From Janthinobacterium sp. BJB426 (GTDB lineage Bacteria; Pseudomonadota; Gammaproteobacteria; Burkholderiales; Burkholderiaceae_D), in contig NZ_PDZL01000016.1 in the NCBI RefSeq assembly GCF_002735705.1, forward strand, positions 1 through 64,000: DNA of 64,000 nt, written 5' to 3'. The translations under genes and the position numbers were made by a program. Shown here piece by piece: positions 30,153 to 38,754 of the stretch. Every line of letters begins with the position of its first letter. The stretch's first letter is position 1. The notes below the pieces were generated by a model, which was given only the letters and a program-made list of their open reading frames with translations, searched no databases and was not told the origin of the DNA.

Positions 30153-30787
30153 GCACCGATTGCACTGAGGCGCAATTCCTGCGCGACGTGGCAGAGCACA
30201 AAATGACCGTGCTGCGTGACGATGGCGGCAAAGGTCGCCATGTTCGCTTCGCTCGCCCCGACACTGGCTGCATGCACTTCGACCTGATCACCTGGCCTGG
30301 CTACCTCTGCTACACCGGCGACATGGGCACCTACGTCTTTCAGCGGCTGACCGACATGTTCGAGTTTTTCCGCACCGACCGAGAGTACAAAAAACGCAAC
30401 GGCGCTAAATTGGCGGTCAACCTGTCGTACTGGGGTGAAAAGCTCCAGGCGACAGATCGCGACGGCTACCGGAAGTACTCGGCCGAGAAATTCAAGGCGA
30501 ATGTCATGGACTGGGTGGAGCAACGGGGGCTGACCGGAAAGCTTGGACACGGGCTCCGTAATGAGCTTCAATCCGAAGTGCTGGACCATGCAGACGATGG
30601 CGCCGACATAGCCTACCGCGCGGCAATGGACTTTGTCTGGAACGGGAAGCGCGTTTTCCCCGACTTTTACGAGGTAGACAGCGAGGATTACTCGCACCGC
30701 TTCCTCTGGTGCTGCTACGCGTTGGCATGGGGCATCGAGCAATACGACGCGGCCCAGCGGCTGGCGGCCGAGGCGGTGCCAGCATGA
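30149..30787 (+). CDS. Conserved phage hypothetical protein (212 aa)
   Basis: The signature FDLITWPGYLCYTGDMGTYV then FQRLTDMFEFFRTD is shared by a widespread phage family without known function. A helical C-terminal region ends with FLWCCYALAWGIEQYDAA. Coupled to the genes on both sides. Confidence 0.68.
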   Translation: MSTDCTEAQFLRDVAEHKMTVLRDDGGKGRHVRFARPDTGCMHFDLITWPGYLCYTGDMGTYVFQRLTDMFEFFRTDREYKKRNGAKLAVNLSYWGEKLQATDRDGYRKYSAEKFKANVMDWVEQRGLTGKLGHGLRNELQSEVLDHADDGADIAYRAAMDFVWNGKRVFPDFYEVDSEDYSHRFLWCCYALAWGIEQYDAAQRLAAEAVPA

Positions 30788-30818
30788 CGGCGCGCCGCGC
30801 GGCGGGAGTGCCGCCATG
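30784..30818 (+). CDS. 11-codon mini-ORF coupled to both neighbours
   Basis: ATG ACG ... CCA TGA encodes MTARRAAGVPP. Its ATG overlaps the upstream stop, and its TGA overlaps the ninB ATG. It may simply be a ribosome bridge that carries coupling across the 28-base gap. Confidence 0.3.
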
Positions 30819-31229
30819 ACGAAGCAGACCTACTTTCTGGTGCACGACGAAGCTCGGCGCCGGGCGATCGAATTTGCCAAGACCGCGCCGCCCGGCTGGA
30901 TGGTGGTGTTTTCCGAGCCGAAGAAAAAGCGGGCCCAAGAAGAAAAGTATCACGCAATGATCGGCGAGATCGCCAAGCAGGTCGAGCACATCGGGCGCAA
31001 GTGGGATGCGGATGACATGAAGCGGCTGCTGGTGGACGAGTTTGCCGACGAAATGCGCCTGGCCGGCACGCCGCTGCACCACGACGGGCGCGTGACGCCC
31101 AGCTTCGACGGGCGCCGTATCGTGCAGCTGGGCGTCCAGACCAGCGACTTCTACGTGAAGGAAGCCGCGCAGTTCATTGAATTTTTGTATGCCTTCGGTG
31201 CCGCGCGCGGCGTCGTACTCTCAGAATAA
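30816..31229 (+). CDS. ninB: NinB-type recombination protein
   Basis: A 137-residue NinB family member: TKQTYFLVHDEARRRAIEFA, then WMVVFSEPKKKRAQEEKYHA and MIGEIAKQV, and LLVDEFADEMRL. In lambda, NinB (Orf) binds single-stranded DNA and helps RecA-type recombination in place of RecFOR. GGGAG lies upstream of the ATG. It fits the recombination block around it. Confidence 0.85.
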   Translation: MTKQTYFLVHDEARRRAIEFAKTAPPGWMVVFSEPKKKRAQEEKYHAMIGEIAKQVEHIGRKWDADDMKRLLVDEFADEMRLAGTPLHHDGRVTPSFDGRRIVQLGVQTSDFYVKEAAQFIEFLYAFGAARGVVLSE

Positions 31230-31238
31230 GGAAGCGCC

Positions 31239-32720
31239 ATGTTCTTCAAAAATTTGCAGATTTACCGCCTGCCCGCCCGTTGGGCCATGACGGCCGCCGT
31301 GCTCGAGCAGGCGCTGGCGCCGCAGCAGTTCACGCCCGCCACCAGCATAGACCTGGTGCGTCAGGGCTGGGCCTCGCCACGCGGCGCCGACCAGCCGCTT
31401 GTGCACGCCGTCGGCGGCCAGTTCCTGCTGCAGCTGAAAACCGAGAAGAAGCTGCTGCCGTCGACAGTGATCAACCAGGTGGCCGCCGCCCGCGCGCTGG
31501 AAATGGAAGACGCCCAAGGCTTCGCGCCGGGCAAGAAGGCCATGAAGGAATTGAAGGAACGCGTCACCGACGAGCTGCTGCCGCGCGCGTTCGCCATTTT
31601 CAGCACCACGGCCGTCTGGATCGATTCGGTGAATGGCTGGCTGGTGGTGGACGCGGCCAGCCCGGCCAAGGCCGATGACGTGGTCAAACTGTTGCTGAAA
31701 TCCGTCGACAAGCTGCCACTGGAAAGCCTGCGCGTGCAGCGCTCGCCGGTCGGCGCCATGACGGAATGGCTGCAGGCGGACGAATCCCCTGCCGGCTTCA
31801 CGGTCGACCAGGACGCGATCATGCGCGCCACCGGCGAAAGCAAGGCCCAGGTGGCATACAAACGCCACACCCTGGAAGCGGACGATATTCGCCGCCACAT
31901 CGCCGCCGGCAAGCAGTGCACACGCTTGGCCATGACCTGGAGCGACAAGATCAGCTTCGTGCTGGACGAGAGCCTGGCCATTAAAAGTGTAAAGGCGCTC
32001 GACATACTGCGGGAATGCGCGATTGGCGAGGCGGCCGACGACCGCTTCGACAGCGACTTCACCTTGATGACCGGCGAACTGGCCAAGATGCTGGCCGACC
32101 TGGTCGAGGCTCTGGGTGGCGAGGCTGACGTGGAAACGCAGACGCCGGGCCCGGCTGCTGCTGGCCAGCAGAAGATCGAGCGCGCCGTAAACTTGACTGC
32201 CGATCTGTACAAGCTGCGCGCACGTTATCGCGATGTGCTCAACGAGCTGTATGACAGCACCGTGCAGCCGGCCGTTGCCCGCGTGCGCGAACACATGGCG
32301 GAAACCGCCGAGGGCGCGATTAAATCGGCGCTGACGCTGGCCAAGGAGCTGCCTGGCGGCTCACAATCCGCCGACCTGCTGCTGGTAGCCGCCGTTGAGA
32401 TCATGGAACCGAGCCAACGGCCGGCAGCGGGCGATGCCCCTGTCCGCCAGCAGCGGCCGGCGCTGCAGTTGAATGGCGAAGCGGCAGGCGCCGTGCTGCC
32501 CGGCGACGGCAGTGCGCGCGACCCTATGTATGCCCAGGCCGTCGAGTTGGTGCGCAGCCGGCAGCGCGCATCGGTATCGCTGATACAGCGGTATTTTGGC
32601 ATCGGCCACAACCGGTCCGCTCGGCTGATAGAGGCGATGGAGGGATCGGTTGTCGGTCCAGCCCAGTCGGACGGAACGCGTGAGCTACTGGAGAAAAGCG
32701 CGCTCACGTCACGCTTGTGA
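31239..32720 (+). CDS. rdgC: RdgC fused to an FtsK-gamma-like DNA-binding domain
   Basis: A 493-residue protein. Residues 1 to about 305 are RdgC (MFFKNLQIYRLPARWAM, HAVGGQFLLQLKTEKKLLP, SDKISFVLDESLAIKSVKAL). A helical linker follows to about 425, and residues about 428-490 match the winged-helix gamma domain of FtsK (YAQAVELVRSRQRASVSLIQ, then RYFGIGHNRSARLIEAME). Normal RdgC is about 300 residues. RdgC forms a ring on DNA and limits RecA; the added domain could direct it to specific sites. Strong AAGGAAG ribosome site. Confidence 0.85.
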   Translation: MFFKNLQIYRLPARWAMTAAVLEQALAPQQFTPATSIDLVRQGWASPRGADQPLVHAVGGQFLLQLKTEKKLLPSTVINQVAAARALEMEDAQGFAPGKKAMKELKERVTDELLPRAFAIFSTTAVWIDSVNGWLVVDAASPAKADDVVKLLLKSVDKLPLESLRVQRSPVGAMTEWLQADESPAGFTVDQDAIMRATGESKAQVAYKRHTLEADDIRRHIAAGKQCTRLAMTWSDKISFVLDESLAIKSVKALDILRECAIGEAADDRFDSDFTLMTGELAKMLADLVEALGGEADVETQTPGPAAAGQQKIERAVNLTADLYKLRARYRDVLNELYDSTVQPAVARVREHMAETAEGAIKSALTLAKELPGGSQSADLLLVAAVEIMEPSQRPAAGDAPVRQQRPALQLNGEAAGAVLPGDGSARDPMYAQAVELVRSRQRASVSLIQRYFGIGHNRSARLIEAMEGSVVGPAQSDGTRELLEKSALTSRL

Positions 32721-32740
32721 TTGTCAGCACCTAAGTGCCG

Positions 32741-33400
32741 TTACGGGCGACTTCCAATCACTGCTGGAATTGCGATGTTCAACCTCGCAGCAATTGTCAG
32801 GAGGTCTTTGAGTTGCGTTTCAAGCTGAGGCCCCATTTGAGCCAGCGCATCTGCAATATCACTTGAGGGCGCGGCATCATGAGGAATGAGCGCTGCATGA
32901 GTGCTGTTCCTATTAAGCGCGGCAAAGAATAAGGCCATCTCAGCATAAAAGACGACGATGTCGTCACGCAGCTCTTCACTTGCGATCGCCCCAAGTAGAG
33001 GTGCGCAAGCGTGATAGATGGCAAAGGTTGGCTCGATCGACGGAAATACTGTTTGTAGCCTACCGGTTAGCTGCAAAGCGAAGTTCTGCGCAAAGGTGCC
33101 TTCGAATGCTTTTAGCATTTTTTCATAACTCTTCGCCTCGGTATGCAATGCGCGAAGCATATTTAAAAGTTCATTTTTGCGCCTGTTTTGCTCTGCCTCG
33201 TCTTGCTTCCTTGCCTGCCATGCGAGCCCACCACCCGCAGCAAGAATAGCGAGGATGGCACCAACCGCCTGCACCCAAGAAGGCAAGCTCGAATCTTTGT
33301 CTGGCCAGTATGTGTAGCAAACGAAGGAAACCATGAACATGCTTGAAATGCTGCAGGCAACAACGATCCAAATAAGAATTTTATTCAATATAAACCCCAT
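32741..33400 (-). CDS. Two-helix membrane protein, W..W family member 4 (antisense)
   Basis: A 219-residue protein with helices at about 8-29 and 42-59 and the core SLPSWVQAVGAILAIL. A QARKQDEAEQNRRK stop-transfer and a helical soluble domain follow. It lies on the minus strand inside the plus-strand PL operon, between rdgC (20 bases tail to tail) and the ASCH-like gene (head to head). It is the only member of the family in the right arm. Start at the ATG of MGFILNKILIW; a longer antisense frame exists but is spurious. Confidence 0.77.
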   Translation of the reverse strand: MGFILNKILIWIVVACSISSMFMVSFVCYTYWPDKDSSLPSWVQAVGAILAILAAGGGLAWQARKQDEAEQNRRKNELLNMLRALHTEAKSYEKMLKAFEGTFAQNFALQLTGRLQTVFPSIEPTFAIYHACAPLLGAIASEELRDDIVVFYAEMALFFAALNRNSTHAALIPHDAAPSSDIADALAQMGPQLETQLKDLLTIAARLNIAIPAVIGSRP

Positions 33401-33421
33401 TAACTTTGGAGCAATATTAGC

Positions 33422-34141
33422 ATGAGCAAAGAGCGCCCTATTCTCTTCAGCGCGCCGATGGTGCGCGCGCTGCTCGACGGCAGCAAGACGCAAACGCGAC
33501 GCGTCATGAAGCCGCAGCCGGAACCTGTCCCACATCGTCCAGGCGACCACCATTGGCCTTGCAATGCCTTCCAGTCCATGGTGAGCGTTTCGGAGACGCG
33601 CGCGCCTGGCGCCCACGGCATGGCCGGCGACGCATGCCCGCACGGCGCGCACCGCGATCAAATCTGGGTGCGCGAAACCTTCTTCGCCTACGGCCGCTGG
33701 GTGACGCGCTACAGCAAGAAGAAGCGCCGCGACGAATGGCACTTCATCGACATGACGGCCGAATGCGACCGCGCGTACCAGTACGACGCCGATTCCCCGG
33801 ACGTACCGCTGGCGGCCGGGCGCGGCGGCGCGCTGCCAGGCTGGTACAAGCGTCCCTCTATCTTCATGCCTGGCGCGGCCTCCCGCATCCTGCTGGAGAT
33901 AGTGTCGGTGCGTGTCGAGCGCCTGCAGGACATCAGCGACGCCGACAGTGTGGCCGAGGGCATCGACATGGAAGCGCTGGCGGAATCGCAAGATCGCTAC
34001 GACATCGTGTGCAAAGGATCTGGCGCCAGCGGTCGCGCAACTGAGCGCACGGCCTGGCGCGACCTGTGGGAATCGACCGGCGGCGACTGGGATGCCAACG
34101 AATGGCTGTGGGTCATTGAATTTAAGCGGGTGACGCCATGA
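33422..34141 (+). CDS. ASCH/PUA-like phage protein
   Basis: A 239-residue protein starting MSKERPILFSAPMVRALLDG then SKTQTRRVM, the signature of a very common phage family related to ASCH domains. QIWVRETFFAYG and ISDADSVAEGI follow, with WRDLWESTGGDWDANEWLW near the end. ASCH folds bind RNA or modified bases. Start context TTGGAG then ATATTAGC and ATG resembles the starts at 14001 and 16561. Confidence 0.78.
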   Translation: MSKERPILFSAPMVRALLDGSKTQTRRVMKPQPEPVPHRPGDHHWPCNAFQSMVSVSETRAPGAHGMAGDACPHGAHRDQIWVRETFFAYGRWVTRYSKKKRRDEWHFIDMTAECDRAYQYDADSPDVPLAAGRGGALPGWYKRPSIFMPGAASRILLEIVSVRVERLQDISDADSVAEGIDMEALAESQDRYDIVCKGSGASGRATERTAWRDLWESTGGDWDANEWLWVIEFKRVTP

Positions 34142-34776
34142 AGCCACTACTTGCCTACGAGGTGCGCGAGCCTGGTGAAGGCCACTGCGTTATCCGCTTT
34201 GCCAGCAGCAGCGCTGCCGCGCGCCGCGAGGGTGCGAACGAACTGGACTGCGGCTTTAACGAGGTCGAGCACTGCCACCGCAAGCCTCAGTTCGATCAAT
34301 ACGCGCCCGGCCCGGTACCGCACGCGGTGCTTATCGACCATGGCTGGTGGTTCGAGTGCCACCACTGCAGCCGGCGCGTCAGCGAAGACATGCAGCAGGA
34401 AGCCGAAGATGAAGGAGAAGAGCGCGAGTATCTGGAAGTTGTCACGGATGCCAATGTTGTCTATTGCAGCCAGAACTGCGTGATGGGGGAGTTTGTCGAG
34501 CGGCGCGCTCGCAAGGCTGCCGAAGTAGCCCTGATCGAGTTCTTTTCAGCCACGCATCCTGACTGCACGATCGAAAGCGTATGGGTGAGCCGTGCGCCGC
34601 TTCAAGGTCCGGGCAGGCTGGGCCACGCGCAGGCGCTGCTCTACTTCAAGTTCCCTGGTGCGCAACACCGCGCAACGTTCACGTTTGGCGAGGATCGCAT
34701 GCGGGTAACGGTGGTCGACCTGCCTGCGTATTACACCTGGCGCGGCATCCAGATGCCAACAACGGAGGCAGCATGA
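34138..34776 (+). CDS. Phage hypothetical protein with Cys pairs (212 aa)
   Basis: Coupled to the ASCH-like gene (ATGA). A possible zinc-binding site is formed by WFECHHCSRRV (about 73-81) and VYCSQNCVMGEF (about 108-118). A basic helix and a beta-rich C-terminal domain follow (ALLYFKFPGAQHRATFTFGE). Related proteins occur in other Burkholderiales phages. Function unknown. Confidence 0.62.
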   Translation: MKPLLAYEVREPGEGHCVIRFASSSAAARREGANELDCGFNEVEHCHRKPQFDQYAPGPVPHAVLIDHGWWFECHHCSRRVSEDMQQEAEDEGEEREYLEVVTDANVVYCSQNCVMGEFVERRARKAAEVALIEFFSATHPDCTIESVWVSRAPLQGPGRLGHAQALLYFKFPGAQHRATFTFGEDRMRVTVVDLPAYYTWRGIQMPTTEAA

Positions 34777-34892
34777 CCGACAACGACGAAGTGCCGAACA
34801 GCGAGCGCAGCCCACGCGCGGCAAGCGTGGCGGCCGCCGTGATGCTGATTTACGTGATCGCCAGCGTAACCGGCGCCAGGTGGGCAGCATGA
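34773..34892 (+). CDS. Tiny membrane protein (39 aa)
   Basis: Acidic start MTDNDEVPNSERSPRAASVA, then a single helix AAAVMLIYVIASVTGARWA. GGAGG precedes the ATG and ATGA overlaps occur at both ends. A single-pass peptide; role unknown. Confidence 0.58.
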   Translation: MTDNDEVPNSERSPRAASVAAAVMLIYVIASVTGARWAA

Positions 34893-35122
34893 GCGCCCGC
34901 ACACCGGCGCCCGCCGAAACACCGCGCGAGCTGGCCGACCAGCACGACCTACGCCTGCACCGCGCAAAGCAGTTGGCCAGGCAAGTGAGCTACCAGGGCC
35001 TGAACTGCTTCATTGCCGGCTTCTGCTGGCACAAGGGCGATGCAGAAATGACCGTGTACATCGAGGGCCTGGCCGAACCTGTCGCGCCCGTCGAATTATC
35101 CATATTGGAGCAACCACAATGA
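34889..35122 (+). CDS. Small phage hypothetical protein (77 aa)
   Basis: Start at the ATG overlapping the previous stop. An N-terminal helix (PRELADQHDLRLHRAKQLAR) is followed by CFIAGFCWHKGDAEMTVYI. Coupled on both sides. Function unknown. Confidence 0.58.
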   Translation: MSARTPAPAETPRELADQHDLRLHRAKQLARQVSYQGLNCFIAGFCWHKGDAEMTVYIEGLAEPVAPVELSILEQPQ

Positions 35123-35553
35123 TAAATAACGAGCAACACGAGACTCCTGTCAGCGCCCCCACCGATTCATTCCAGGGCCGTGTGCAGCCATGGATGATGG
35201 CCTGCTTCGGTGCCGGAATCTCAGCCGACACAGCTGAACGCAATCACCGCTTCCTTGAGGAATCGCTGGAACTGGTGCAGGCATGCGGTTGCACGGCCAA
35301 CGAAGCGCGCCAGCTGGTCGACTATGTATTCGGCCGCCCAGTCGGCGAGCGCGCGGAGGAAGTCGGTGGCGTCATGGTCACGCTGGCGGCGCTTTGCTTG
35401 GCCCAAGGCTTGGACATGCACGCCGCCGGCGAGACGGAGCTGGCCAGGATCTGGACGAAGGTCGAGGCCATCCGAGCCAAGCAGGCGGCAAAGCCGAAGC
35501 ACTCGCCGGTGCCGGCCGCAATTCCGCAAATGGCACCCGGGAGCGCGCCATGA
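35119..35553 (+). CDS. MazG-like nucleotide pyrophosphohydrolase
   Basis: A 144-residue all-helical protein with the metal-binding pattern of the MazG-like fold: RFLEESLELVQACG (EExxE-like) and GERAEEVGGVMVTLAAL. Such phage proteins are thought to hydrolyse unusual or signalling nucleotides. The last 30 residues are Pro/Ala-rich. Coupled to neighbours. Confidence 0.75.
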   Translation: MINNEQHETPVSAPTDSFQGRVQPWMMACFGAGISADTAERNHRFLEESLELVQACGCTANEARQLVDYVFGRPVGERAEEVGGVMVTLAALCLAQGLDMHAAGETELARIWTKVEAIRAKQAAKPKHSPVPAAIPQMAPGSAP

Positions 35554-35885
35554 ACATGGGAGAGCACGACATGGTGGCCAAGCTGGTCGAGACCATCGAG
35601 CGCAATGCGCGCGCAGCGGCCGCCAAGGCAGAGGCGGAGCGTCAGCCTCTGGCCTGGGTAAAACTTGAGCGCTACGTTGAAATATCAGGCGATTCCGTCG
35701 ATTCCGTGCAGGCCCGCCGCAAGGCCGGCAAGTGGCTCGACGGCAATCAATGCAAAATTGTGGATGGCCGGCTCTGGATTAATTTGCCGGCAGTAGAAGA
35801 ATGGGTAGCAAAATGGGAACAAACAAGTCCAGCCCGCCAGGCGTCGAACTCCGGTCGGGCGTCCAAAGCGAATCGATCCGCATAA
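35550..35885 (+). CDS. Excisionase-like DNA-binding protein
   Basis: A 111-residue protein. The helix-turn-helix-like core (VKLERYVEISGDSVDSVQAR and RKAGKWLDGNQCKI) and wing (VDGRLWINLPAVEEWVAKWE) fit the excisionase family. It overlaps the integrase start by about 85 bases, a common xis-int coupling. It should steer the integrase to excision on induction. Confidence 0.8.
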   Translation: MNMGEHDMVAKLVETIERNARAAAAKAEAERQPLAWVKLERYVEISGDSVDSVQARRKAGKWLDGNQCKIVDGRLWINLPAVEEWVAKWEQTSPARQASNSGRASKANRSA

Positions 35886-37000
35886 AATTTATGTACCGGG
35901 GAACTGAATGCCGGGAAACGTTGAAGCTCGCGCACAGCAAGGCAAACATCAAATACGCCGAGCGGCTGCGCGGCGAGATCCTGAACGCCATTGCGCTGGG
36001 CAATTTCAGCTATGCCAAGTACTTCCCCGAATCGACACAGCTGAAGAAGTTCGGCCTGCAACCTCGGGGCAAGGATGTAACCGTTGGCGACCTGCTTAAA
36101 CAGCAATTCGAGATCTACGAGCGCATCCTCGCGCCCAGCACGTTGAAAAGCTACAAGCGCGTGCTCAACAAGATTCTGATGGGGCAATGGGGCGAAACGC
36201 TGCTCACCGAGCTTACGCCGGCGGCGCTGCGCACGTGGATTGTCGATCTGTCGTTGAAGGCCACCTCCGTCAGACAAATTCTCATCCCGCTGCGCGGCGC
36301 GCTGGAGCTTGCGATAAATGACGACCTGATCGATAGCAACCCGCTCGACCGGGTGAAATTGCAAAAAACGCTGGACCGCGACGCCTACAAGGCTGAATAC
36401 GAAGTGGATCCTTTTTCCGCTCAGGAGATTGCGGCCATCCTCGATGCTGCCCAGGGCCAAGCCCGCAATGTCTTTCAGTTTGCCTTCTACACCGGCATGC
36501 GCCCGAGTGAATACATCGCGTTACGCTGGGAATCGATCGACTGGGCCGGATTCAAAGCAAAGGTTGAGCGTTCGCGCGTGATGGGTGAGTCGCGAGAGGA
36601 GCTGAAGACACGTGCCGGCCGCCGCCTGGTCGACTTACGGCGCGGTGCCGTTGAGGCGCTGGTTGCGCAGAAACAACATAGCTTCCTTGCTGGCGGCCTG
36701 GTATTCCTTGATCCGGCTACCGGCCAGGGATGGGACAACACGCAGCGCTTGAGCCTCTTCTGGGCGGCAATGATCAAGAAGGCCCAGGTCCGCTATCGAA
36801 ATCCGTATCAAACGAGGCACACATTCGCGTCGACGCTGCTATCGACGGGCGCCAACGCGATGTATGTGGCAAAGCAAATGGGGCATACCGACACGACCAT
36901 GATTACTCGAACGTATGGTCGCTGGGTCGAGCAGGAAGGTGGTGTGTTGCCTGATCAATACTGCAAAATGACGGATGGGCTAAAGGCAGGGGCTGCGTAG
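35801..37000 (+). CDS. Tyrosine integrase (DUF3596 arm-binding domain)
   Basis: A 399-residue tyrosine recombinase. The N-terminal arm domain (GVQSESIRIKFMYRGTECRE) is DUF3596-like. The catalytic domain has Arg in FYTGMRPSEYIALRW, the H-x-x-R-type segment YQTRHTFASTLLS, GHTDTTM, and the nucleophile Tyr in TRTYGRW. The ATG at 35801 (after AGTAGAAGA) or 35813 could be the start. It marks the right end of the prophage. Confidence 0.93.
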   Translation: MGSKMGTNKSSPPGVELRSGVQSESIRIKFMYRGTECRETLKLAHSKANIKYAERLRGEILNAIALGNFSYAKYFPESTQLKKFGLQPRGKDVTVGDLLKQQFEIYERILAPSTLKSYKRVLNKILMGQWGETLLTELTPAALRTWIVDLSLKATSVRQILIPLRGALELAINDDLIDSNPLDRVKLQKTLDRDAYKAEYEVDPFSAQEIAAILDAAQGQARNVFQFAFYTGMRPSEYIALRWESIDWAGFKAKVERSRVMGESREELKTRAGRRLVDLRRGAVEALVAQKQHSFLAGGLVFLDPATGQGWDNTQRLSLFWAAMIKKAQVRYRNPYQTRHTFASTLLSTGANAMYVAKQMGHTDTTMITRTYGRWVEQEGGVLPDQYCKMTDGLKAGAA

Positions 37001-37140
37001 ATTTTCGCCCACGTTTCGCCCATGTGAATTGCGGAATGGCTGGAACCCGCATGGATGCTTGCTTGTGACGGACAAAAGCAACTTATACAGAAAAAAGCGC
37101 CCTCCGTCCTTGCAGCATAGAAAAGATATTTGAAAATAGC
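37001..37140. other. Predicted right attachment-site region
   Basis: The 140 bases between the integrase stop and the rnfH terminator should contain attR. TTTCGCCCA-like words repeat at 37002-37021 (TTCGCCCACG, TTCGCCCATG). The core cannot be set because attL is outside the window. No tRNA is visible here. Confidence 0.5.
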
Positions 37141-37158
37141 AAAAAATGGCGCTCGCCA
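37141..37158 (-). terminator. Terminator of ratA-rnfH
   Basis: TGGCG/CGCCA with a 2-base turn, then TTTTTT on the minus strand. It lies 33 bases past the rnfH stop. Confidence 0.8.
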
Positions 37159-37190
37159 GGCAACGGCCGCGCGGCGGCCGCCCTACCCGC

Positions 37191-37487
37191 TCAGCCCTTG
37201 GCAGGCTTGCCGCCAGCCCTGCGCCGGCGCGCTTCTTTTGGGTCCGCCTGCAAAGGCCGGTACACTTCCACCCGGTCATGCTCGCGCAGGATGGTATCGA
37301 GCGGCTTCTTCTTGCCATAGATGCCAACCATGTTCACGGCCAGGTCGATGCCCGGAATGTCCTGCAGCAAGCCGCTCAGCGCCAGCGCCTGCTCGATGGT
37401 GGTACCTGCAGGCACCTTCAGTGAGCGCAGAAAACTGCTATCGGGTAAGGCGTGGCAGACTTGCACCTCGATGTTGGCCTCAGCCAT
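37191..37487 (-). CDS. rnfH: RnfH family protein
   Basis: A 98-residue ubiquitin-fold protein: ANIEVQVCHALPDSSFLRSL, then GTTIEQALALSGLL, VGIYGKKKPLDTILREHDRV and EVYRPLQADPKEARRRRA. The family's role is unclear despite the name. The start overlaps the end of ratA by 8 bases, the usual pairing. The prophage lies just downstream of this gene. Confidence 0.9.
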   Translation of the reverse strand: MAEANIEVQVCHALPDSSFLRSLKVPAGTTIEQALALSGLLQDIPGIDLAVNMVGIYGKKKPLDTILREHDRVEVYRPLQADPKEARRRRAGGKPAKG

Positions 37488-37911
37488 ACACAGTCTCCGC
37501 GCGCTTGCAGAAGGAATCGACCATGCTGTTGGCGATCATGCCGAAGACGGGGCCGATGATCTGCTCGAGCACGCGGCTGGAAAACTCGTAGTGCAGGTCC
37601 AGTTCGATCTTGCACGCATCTTCGCGCAGGGCCTTGAAGGTCCACACGCCGTCGAGGGTCTTGAAAGGACCGTCCACCAGCTTCATTTTGATGGAAGTCG
37701 GCGGCACGTTCTCGTTGGACGTGGTGAAGCTTTGGCGCACGCCGTGGTAATGTATGCCCACGCTGGCGACGACCGTGTTCTCGCCCCGCTCGCGAATCTC
37801 GACCGCACCGCACCAGGGCAGGAATTTGGGATAATCCTCCACCGCCGCCACCAGCGCGAACATTTGTTCGGCGCTATAGCCGAGAAAAACTGATTTATGT
37901 ACTACTGCCAT
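37480..37911 (-). CDS. ratA: RatA-like START-domain protein
   Basis: A 143-residue SRPBCC/START-like protein: MAVVHKSVFLGYSAEQMFAL, YPKFLPWCGAVEI, FKTLDGVWTFKAL, and SRVLEQIIGPVF. Homologues are E. coli RatA, described as a ribosome-associated inhibitor, and mitochondrial Coq10, which binds ubiquinone. It is divergent from smpB, as in many proteobacteria. Confidence 0.9.
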   Translation of the reverse strand: MAVVHKSVFLGYSAEQMFALVAAVEDYPKFLPWCGAVEIRERGENTVVASVGIHYHGVRQSFTTSNENVPPTSIKMKLVDGPFKTLDGVWTFKALREDACKIELDLHYEFSSRVLEQIIGPVFGMIANSMVDSFCKRAETVYG

Positions 37912-38004
37912 TGAAGAACCATTTGCTATGATGTTGGATACATTTGATTTTATCGCGCTTGCGCGAGACAGTAGTTTAACCGACCCGCGCACATTTACCA
38001 TCTC

Positions 38005-38454
38005 ATGACCATAGCAGACAACAGAAAAGCCTTCCACGACTACTTTATCGAGGATCGCTACGAAGCCGGCATCGTGCTGGAAGGCTGGGAAGTCAAAGCC
38101 ATCCGCGACGCCCGCGTACAAATCAAGGAAGCCTACGTCGTCGTCCGCGGCGATGAGCTCTTCCTGTTCGGCGCGCATATCAGCGCCCTGCCGACCGCCT
38201 CCACCCACATCCACCCGGAAGCCGTACGCACGCGCAAGCTGCTGCTGCACCGCACGGAAATGGATAAACTGATCGGCAAGGTGGAACGCTCCGGCTATAC
38301 CCTGGTGCCGCTCAACCTGCACTACAAGGGCGGCCGCGTGAAATGCGAAATCGGCCTGGCCAAGGGCAAGAAACAGCACGACAAGCGGGCAGCGGAACGC
38401 GACCGCGATGGCGCGCGCGAAGTGCAGGCGGCAATGAAGTCGCACCGCCGCTGA
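38005..38454 (+). CDS. smpB: SsrA-binding protein SmpB
   Basis: A 149-residue protein: [40 protein letters not shown], and [20 protein letters not shown], with a basic C-terminal tail. It brings tmRNA to stalled ribosomes in trans-translation. Length is normal. A terminator follows. Confidence 0.96.
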   Translation: MTIADNRKAFHDYFIEDRYEAGIVLEGWEVKAIRDARVQIKEAYVVVRGDELFLFGAHISALPTASTHIHPEAVRTRKLLLHRTEMDKLIGKVERSGYTLVPLNLHYKGGRVKCEIGLAKGKKQHDKRAAERDRDGAREVQAAMKSHRR

Positions 38455-38493
38455 TCCGGCATCACGCGCAGCATGCTGCGCCAATACCATCAA

Positions 38494-38520
38494 GCCCGGC
38501 TATATGCCGGGTTTTATTTT
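38494..38520 (+). terminator. Terminator of smpB
   Basis: CCCGGC/GCCGGG stem with a 5-base loop (38495-38511), then TTTTATTTT. Confidence 0.85.
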
Positions 38521-38684
38521 GCATGCACCTGCGGCAAACGGAAAACGCACTGCGCAATAGGATAAAAACAGGAAAAGGAAGAGATACTGGAGAAACAAGA
38601 AGGGTATTGGCGAAAATACCGTGAAGATAAGCGATGTAAATCAGCTTTGCCTGCCTGGCCAAAGACGATTAATCAGGAAAGTTC

Positions 38685-38742
38685 CGGATGCTTGCATGCT
38701 GCCTTGTACTACACCTGTACTACTCCACAGGACAAGCATCCG
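38685..38742. repeat. Long inverted repeat 3' of the H-NS-like gene
   Basis: CGGATGCTTG (38685-38694) and CAAGCATCCG (38733-38742) are perfect arms. The 38-base loop holds a direct repeat of TGTACTAC. It lies 13 bases past the stop of the H-NS-like gene and may end or stabilise its mRNA. The rest of 38521-38754 shows no gene. Confidence 0.65.
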
Positions 38743-38754
38743 AATGAACGGTTT

